Assembly (NCBI RefSeq): GCF_963924675.1
Contig: NC_089230.1
Location: 2,109,001-2,173,000, forward strand
Length of the DNA stretch: 64,000 nucleotides
From: Phocoena phocoena
Taxonomy: Eukaryota; Chordata; Mammalia; Artiodactyla; Phocoenidae
Reading direction: 5' to 3'
Of the stretch, positions 58,538 through 64,000 are shown in pieces (positions within the stretch are counted from its first letter, which is position 1; every line of letters starts with the position of its first letter). A program made the translations under genes and the position numbers. The notes under the pieces are model-generated. The model saw nothing but the letters and a program-made list of their open reading frames with translations, was not told the origin of the DNA and searched no databases.

Positions 58538-59864
58538 GGGTGCCGATTTCAGACATAGGCATATCTAGAACTTTCCACAAGAGGACAAAAGACAACAAAC
58601 CCAGAGGTGACCCGCTTGGCGTTTCTGGTCCTCCTGGGAATGCAGAGCCAGGTTACGCGACCGTCAGAAGTCCAGTCGGTGGGCCCACTGGTCCCTCCTT
58701 GGCTCAAGGAGACCAGACTCAGCTGGACGCTACCTTCACCTGTAAAGTTAAACCCAATCTGCCTCTAGCGAAGCTAAGAAGAGGCAGCCTGCTTTCCAGA
58801 ACTGACTGGTCCCCGGTGCAGGGAATCCTCTAGGGTGAACTGACCTTCTGCCCAAGCAAATTTTCCCACTGCTTCTCATGTGTCCAAAGCTCCCCTGAAC
58901 CCCTAAACTGTATGAGGTTCTGGGAAAGAGGACGGGGCCAGGACTCGGCAGGCCTGGGGTCCAGCACAATGGGCCAGCCGTGGGGCTCTGGGACCATCAG
59001 TCTACCTCGCGTCCATGACAGGTCAAGTACAGGTCGAGCAGGAAGATACCTGAGAACGTTAGCTGATATGTGTCCCCAGATTTCCTGTTCCCAAAGTGCC
59101 TGCCCCTCGTCCCGGTCGATTATGCTTCAGGAGGGAGAGAATGCTGCAAAAGGCGGACAACAAAATAGGACAATTATCGGCTCTTGAGTTGGAAGAAACC
59201 GTGATCCTAGGCAAAGATGAAATATTTAGGACGCTGAATAGACCTCAGTTTTCCTGATCCCCCATGCCCATGCCCACCCACCTAAGAGTAGATGGATCCT
59301 GTATGCCAGGAGGTTGGGCAGGGGAGTTGGAGGGGGCTGGAGGTGGTAGATGCTAGAGGGTCCTGAGACGCTCCCCACGGCCCCGAGCCCAGTCTCTGGG
59401 TCACACCGGGAGCCAGCGTGATCCTAGAGAGGAGATCTGAGAAGTGAGAGTGTGCTGTTTAGGTGGCCTCGTGGGCTCTCCTGGTGCGGTCCACGGACAT
59501 CCCCCATGGGGTGCACAGGAGGTGGGCGCTCCTCCTTTCCTTCCTTCCTTCCTTTTTCTTCCTGGCAAAGACAGGTTGGCCTGGTGTGGGGCAGAGGGAG
59601 TTTTCAGACAATACATACTGAGTTTTGATCCACAGTTGATCTCTTACCGTATTATTTTAAAACACTCTGTAGAGACTACACTAGTGTCATTATTCTTCTA
59701 ACTCCTTTCCTTGTAATTCTATACAGTTCTAGAACAATTAAGAATTGTTATAATAATAATGCTAATTGTCTTGGGACAGTGGAACTGGGAAGATGAGGGA
59801 GGGGTTTGGAGATTTGTCACTATAAATAATTTGGTACTTTCAAATTTTGAACAAAGTCCATGCA
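58538..59864. other. unique sequence, no gene recognised
   Basis: Contains a short (TTCC)n run at about 59535-59560. Frames of at most 97 codons have no domains. Confidence 0.45.
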
Positions 59865-60230
59865 TTACAACATACAGCGGTCAGTCATTTGACTGTGTAA
59901 CAAGGAGCCCCAGACCTTAGTGGCTGACGACAGTAGCACTTTCTTTCTCACACTGAGTGCCCTGGCTGCTGGCCAGCTGGGCTCTGGATCCCAGGCAGGC
60001 TGAGGTCTCTTGGAAGGGACAGTAGTTCTCTGGGGTGGGGCGTGGGTTTGCGTGGTGTGTACTTGGCTCAAAGGCCAAACGAGTCCTATGCCTCGCAGCC
60101 CATCGGCAGAAGCAAGCCAAGCATGGGGAGATGGAGGAGCACCCCCCACTCTCAGACTGCAGGTCATGTGGCAGAGAGATGGAGAGAGGGAGGGCGCTTG
60201 CCAAGCCAGCCTCCCATGCCACACCCAAAC
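59865..60230 (-). mobile_element. possible decayed MaLR-like LTR
   Basis: 'gactgtgtaacaaggagccc', 'agaccttagtggctgacgac', 'gccagctgggctctggatcc' resembles the reverse complement of an old LTR with 'tgtgtaacaaaccaccc' and 'acttagtggcttaaaacaac'. The rest is too diverged to bound. Confidence 0.35.
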
Positions 60231-60292
60231 TAAAGAGTGGGAAAGGAATAAAGAGTAAAAGAGATTCAGTAAAGCAACTTCAATATTAATAA

Positions 60293-60420
60293 TAAATCAT
60301 TGACGCTGACATTTCTGAGTTCTTGTCATGAGCCAGGCATTACTAGCTGTGGTTACTTCATTGAGAACACTTTGACCATCCCGATTAACAACAGCCTCTG
60401 TGATGTTCTATTTTAAAACG
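60293..60420 (-). repeat. MIR SINE relic
   Basis: 'gctgacatttctgagttctt' and 'gtcatgagccaggcattact' then 'ttaacaacagcctctgtgat' resemble the reverse-complement MIR 3' half (acatttattgagcgctt, atgtgccaggcact, and so on). Another trace may lie at 60640-60720. Confidence 0.45.
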
Positions 60421-62534
60421 CGTGAGGCTAGATGTTTAATGGAATTCAGGGCACAACTATGGTATCAATAGCTTATAAATGGATGCAAGGAAAACTGCAT
60501 CAGCAAGGTAGCTCGGCCTTTTAACCTTTACCCTTGTTGATTTAAGATTTGGAACCAAGACATAGAAACGATTCATGAGATTTCTCCACTGATACAGCAC
60601 CGTTCAGCACATGTCGTCGATGGCGCATTTTTGTAACCTAACGGATGCGACGTGCTGTCCTGATGGTGCAACTTTTCAGACGAAGGAACCGTGCACGGAG
60701 AGGACTGTGGCCATCTCAGGCCCAGGCTGACTCAGCGCCAGCACATGCAGAAAATGCACCTGGGAGACAGCGACGCATTTAACTCCTCCCACTGGAGCTA
60801 TTCCAGCTGCCTGGGGACCACGTGCGGCCACTGCCCTTCATCCTTCACTTTCACAGCACTCTTCCCGGCCCCCCAGGGTGCCAGAGTCCCCATCACCTAG
60901 GATGCTACATGCACCTCTGCTTCCTTCTCCTTTGGAGGGGACTCACGGAAGCAGAGAGGGAGGGGTTGGGGGGAGATGCTGCAGCCATGCAGGGTAAGTC
61001 CTAGAGACCTGCTGGCTGTGTTCTTAACAACACAGTGCCGTGCTCTTTTCAAAGCGTGTGAATACAAGTATGTAGATCCCCTGCTACATGTTCTTCATGT
61101 ACACCATACATGCCACACACTCACAGGCGTGCATGCACACACACACCCCTCACGTCACACATCCACACACGTACACACACACCACACAGCCATAATGGTA
61201 GTGAAATCCAACTGATTCTTTTGCAGAGGAGCAGAGATAAATCCTACAACTTTCTGTGAGCTGACGCATGAAACTCTCCATTCAGACTTTTGCACTCCGT
61301 GGGAAAATTATAAAGTAGGCAAATTTTATTTTCACCCCAATCTCTGCTTTAAATACACACTGCTGGGGCTCCCCAGGCCCCTCGCCGGCAAGCCCACATC
61401 CGTCTGCCCCCGGTTCTGCTCTATGTCACGCCCGGTGGGCTGATAAACCCACGTGCGCGAGGCAGCAGGGGGTCTCCCTGCCTAAGGCTCAAACTGTCCC
61501 CTGGAGAGTTAACACTCAGATCTGAACAGAGAGGGGCACGGAAGCAGGACTATCAGGGTGGATTTCTAAAGGAGGAGCGCTTTCTAAGTTATCTCAGATT
61601 ATACTAACCAGGCAGCCACCTGAGCGCCACCTGGCCCGAGCTCCTCCACCCTGAACACGCCTGGTGCGGGGCTGAGATGCCACTCAGGGCACAGCCTTGT
61701 CGGCGGCCGCAGGGTGAGTCCCTCGGCGTCTGGAAGACTACGGTCTGCAGGGGGTCATGCGGAGGTGCTCTGGGCCAGTGCAGATGTCCAAGCTGCGGGC
61801 CGGACAGTGAACAGATCCCCAGTGAAGCTGGGGACTCCCGTGGTCAGAGGCTCCAAACGTGCTGCTGGGCGACTCCCGGCCGGGCCGGGCCTGATGGGGC
61901 TGGGCGGTCACTCCTGGTGCCCAGGCCCCGTTGGTACCTGGGGCTCCATCTCACAGGGCAGAGGCAGAAGAAGAAGAGTGTCTGGTGCAGGTGCCGTACA
62001 GACACAAGCTCGCTAAGTGCCGTGGACGCGAGCTCCCCTGTCAGCCTGCGGGTCACCTGTACGCGAACAAGTTCAGCGTCCACCGTGCGATGCAGGAGTC
62101 ACCGCACACAGGTCCCTCCCGGCTGTCCTCTGACAGCTCTGCCTTCCTCCCACCTGAGTGTGCGAAAGCGTCCACGGGGGCTGCTGCGTGTCCATCGGTG
62201 ACGAGGGAGGGACGGGGCAGGTGTGCAAAGCACTGCCTTTCCGGGCACCAGCCCTGAATACCGCCCTGTGGAAGAGATCTCACCTGGTCCGCGGAGGGGC
62301 GGACAGCAACTCCCCGGCTTGTCACGTGCGTCAAGTGCAGGGACCGCACCGCCCTCTGCTGTTTGCCGGGCATGGTCCGCCTGCACCCGATGCCCTCCCT
62401 ACAAGACTCCGTCCGGCGGGACGTCTCTCTGCAGACGCAGTAGCCTGGCTCCGAGAGCGTTGCACCTTCTAGAAGACCCCTCAGAGTGCAGATTTTCGGT
62501 TTCTTCCTGATGGGAGAAAATCTGAGTGTAAAAG
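60421..62534. other. unique sequence, GC-rich toward the end
   Basis: Contains the CA-rich segment at 61085-61195 ('cacacacacacccctcacg' and similar). The GC-rich part at 61600-62470 holds frames of 174 codons forward and up to 261 codons reverse. The 261-codon reverse frame (62053-62838) reads through a SINE. No gene is recognised. Confidence 0.45.
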
Positions 62535-62543
62535 AAAGCTTTG

Positions 62544-62714
62544 GGGACTTCCCTGGTGGTCCAGTGGCTAAGACTGCGTGCTCCCAATGCAGGGGCCCCA
62601 GGTTCGGATCCTGGTCAGGGAACGAGATCCCGCACACCGCAACTAAAAGATCCCAAGTGCCGCAACTAAGACCTGACGTAGCCAAATAAATACACAAATA
62701 TTTTTTTTTAAAAA
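62544..62714 (+). mobile_element. tRNA-derived SINE, 'gtccagtgg' head form
   Basis: 'gacttccctggtggtccagt' head, B-box-like 'ggttcggatcctggtcagg', 'aactaaaagatcccaagtgc' body and an AAATAAAT-rich tail. The 9-bp duplication aaagctttg flanks it at 62535-62543 and 62715-62723. Confidence 0.9.
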
Positions 62715-62840
62715 AAAGCTTTGATGAGCCAGCCAGAAGAAAAGTGGGGAGAAATTTGCTTTGGGCACATCTGGGCACCAAATATGCCCTCACCCCCTCC
62801 TGCCAGTGCAGCAAACACCTGCGCGCAGTAGGGCACACGC

Positions 62841-64000
62841 GTCACTCCTGGGCCCGGGGGCCGGCGTGGACCTGGAGGGCACGCGCGTCACTCCTGGGCC
62901 CCGGGGGCCGGCGTGGACCTGGAGGGCACGCGCGTCACTCCTGGGCCCGGGGGCCGGCGTGGACCGGGAGTGCACGCGCGTCACTCCTGGGCCCGGGGGC
63001 CGGCGTGGACCGGGAGTGCACGCGCGTCACTCCTGGGCCCCGGGGGCCGGCGTGGACCTGGAGGGCACACGCGTCACTCCTGGGCCCCGGGGGCCGGCGT
63101 GGACCTGGAGGGCACGCGCGTCACTCCTGGGCCCCGGGGGCCAGCGTGGACCGGGAGGGCATGCGCGTCACTCCTGGGCCCCGGGGGCCGGCGTGGACCT
63201 GGAGGGCACGCGCGTCACTCCTGGGGCCCGGGGGCCGGCGTGGACCTGGAGGGCACGCGCGTCACTCCTGGGCCCCGGGGGCCGGCGTGGACCGGGAGGG
63301 CACGCGCGTCACTCCTGGGGCCCGGGGGCCGGCGTGGACCTGGAGGGCACGCGCGTCACTCCTGGGCCCCGGGGGCCGGCGTGGACCTGGAGGGCACGCG
63401 CGTCACTCCTGGGCCCCGGGGGCCGGCGTGGACCTGGAGGGCACGCGCGTCACTCCTGGGGCCCGGGGGCCGGCGTGGACCTGGAGGGCACGCGCGTCAC
63501 TCCTGGGGCCCGGGGGCCGGCGTGGACCTGGAGGGCACGCGCGTCACTCCTGGGCCCCGGGGGCCGGCGTGGACCTGGAGGGCACGCGCGTCACTCCTGG
63601 GCCCCGGGGGCCGGCGTGGACCTGGAGGGCACGCGCGTCACTCCTGGGCCCGGGGGCCGGCGTGGACCGGGAGTGCACGCGCGTCACTCCTGGGCCCGGG
63701 GGCCGGCGTGGACCGGGAGTGCACGCGCGTCACTCCTGGGCCCCGGGGGCCGGCGTGGACCTGGAGGGCACGCGCGTCACTCCTGGGCCCCGGGGGCCGG
63801 CGTGGACCTGGAGGGCACGCGCGTCACTCCTGGGCCCCGGGGGCCGGCGTGGACCGGGAGGGCACGCGCGTCACTCCTGGGCCCCGGGGGCCGGCGTGGA
63901 CCTGGAGGGCACGCGCGTCACTCCTGGGGCCCGGGGGCCGGCGTGGACCTGGAGGGCACGCGCGTCACTCCTGGGCCCCGGGGGCCGGCGTGGACCGGGA
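62841..64000. repeat. CpG-rich 46/47-bp minisatellite with higher-order order, runs off the window
   Basis: 25 tandem units are counted by the anchor 'gtcactcctggg', at spacings of 46 or 47; the last is cut by the window end. Each unit contains 'gccccgggggccggcgtgg' or a one-base variant, then 'acc[t/g]gga', then 'gcacgcgc'. Each unit has about six or seven CpGs and a self-complementary 'ggccccgggggcc' core. Variant units recur in the same order with a 15-unit period (see findings). The reverse frame at 62790-62984 is a translated shadow of the repeat. Confidence 0.97.

Noticed and set aside
62053..62838. 261-codon reverse open frame
   Set aside because: It reads through the SINE at 62544-62714 and GC-rich flanks, so the frame is composite noise.
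62841..64000. CRISPR array
   Set aside because: Units are directly adjacent with no unique spacers, the host is clearly a mammal, and the repeat is a minisatellite.

Overview
This window looks like nuclear DNA from a cetacean (whale or dolphin), and it contains no recognisable protein-coding gene or structural RNA gene. The organism call rests on the SINEs. Seven near-full-length copies of a tRNA-derived CHR-type SINE are present. They start with a 'gcttccctggtggcgcag' head, have a body typical of the cetacean CHR-2-like family, end in A-rich tails, and mostly keep target-site duplications (TSDs). Two copies of the longer CHR form and two of a 'ttccctggtggtccagtgg' form are also present. The L1 3' ends are of cetartiodactyl type, and I saw no ruminant BovB. 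I cannot resolve the species.

Layout. At 0.8-4.1 kb lies an old, decayed L1 with a SINE inserted in it, followed by a second SINE at 4.3 kb. From 4.5 to 13 kb the sequence is GC-rich and mostly single-copy. It holds a small CpG-island-like segment at about 5.27-5.51 kb and several weak exon-like signals, plus MIR, L2 and MER20 relics. From 13.4 to 35 kb the content alternates between unique sequence and repeats: L1 pieces of several ages, MaLR-type LTRs, MIR/L2 relics, SINEs, a palindromic element at 28.4 kb, and a 988-bp CA/GACA microsatellite at 33.9-34.9 kb set in a degenerate L1. From 35 to 62.5 kb the pattern continues, with a SINE nested at the edge of another SINE (46.5-47.0 kb) and a SINE carrying an internal 82-bp duplication (49.7-50.2 kb). 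The last 1.2 kb is a CpG-rich 46/47-bp minisatellite that runs off the window end. Its variant units repeat in the same order with a period of 15 units.

How things fit together. There are no operons or interacting genes to describe. What can be read is layered retrotransposition: MIR, L2, MER and old L1 first, then MaLR LTRs, then cetartiodactyl L1 and long CHR SINEs, then young CHR SINEs. Tandem-repeat growth overlies this. Long open frames are explained by CpG-rich or low-complexity composition, or by SINE and L1 sequence. A few splice-like exon candidates are listed with low confidence because they are the only places where a real exon could hide.
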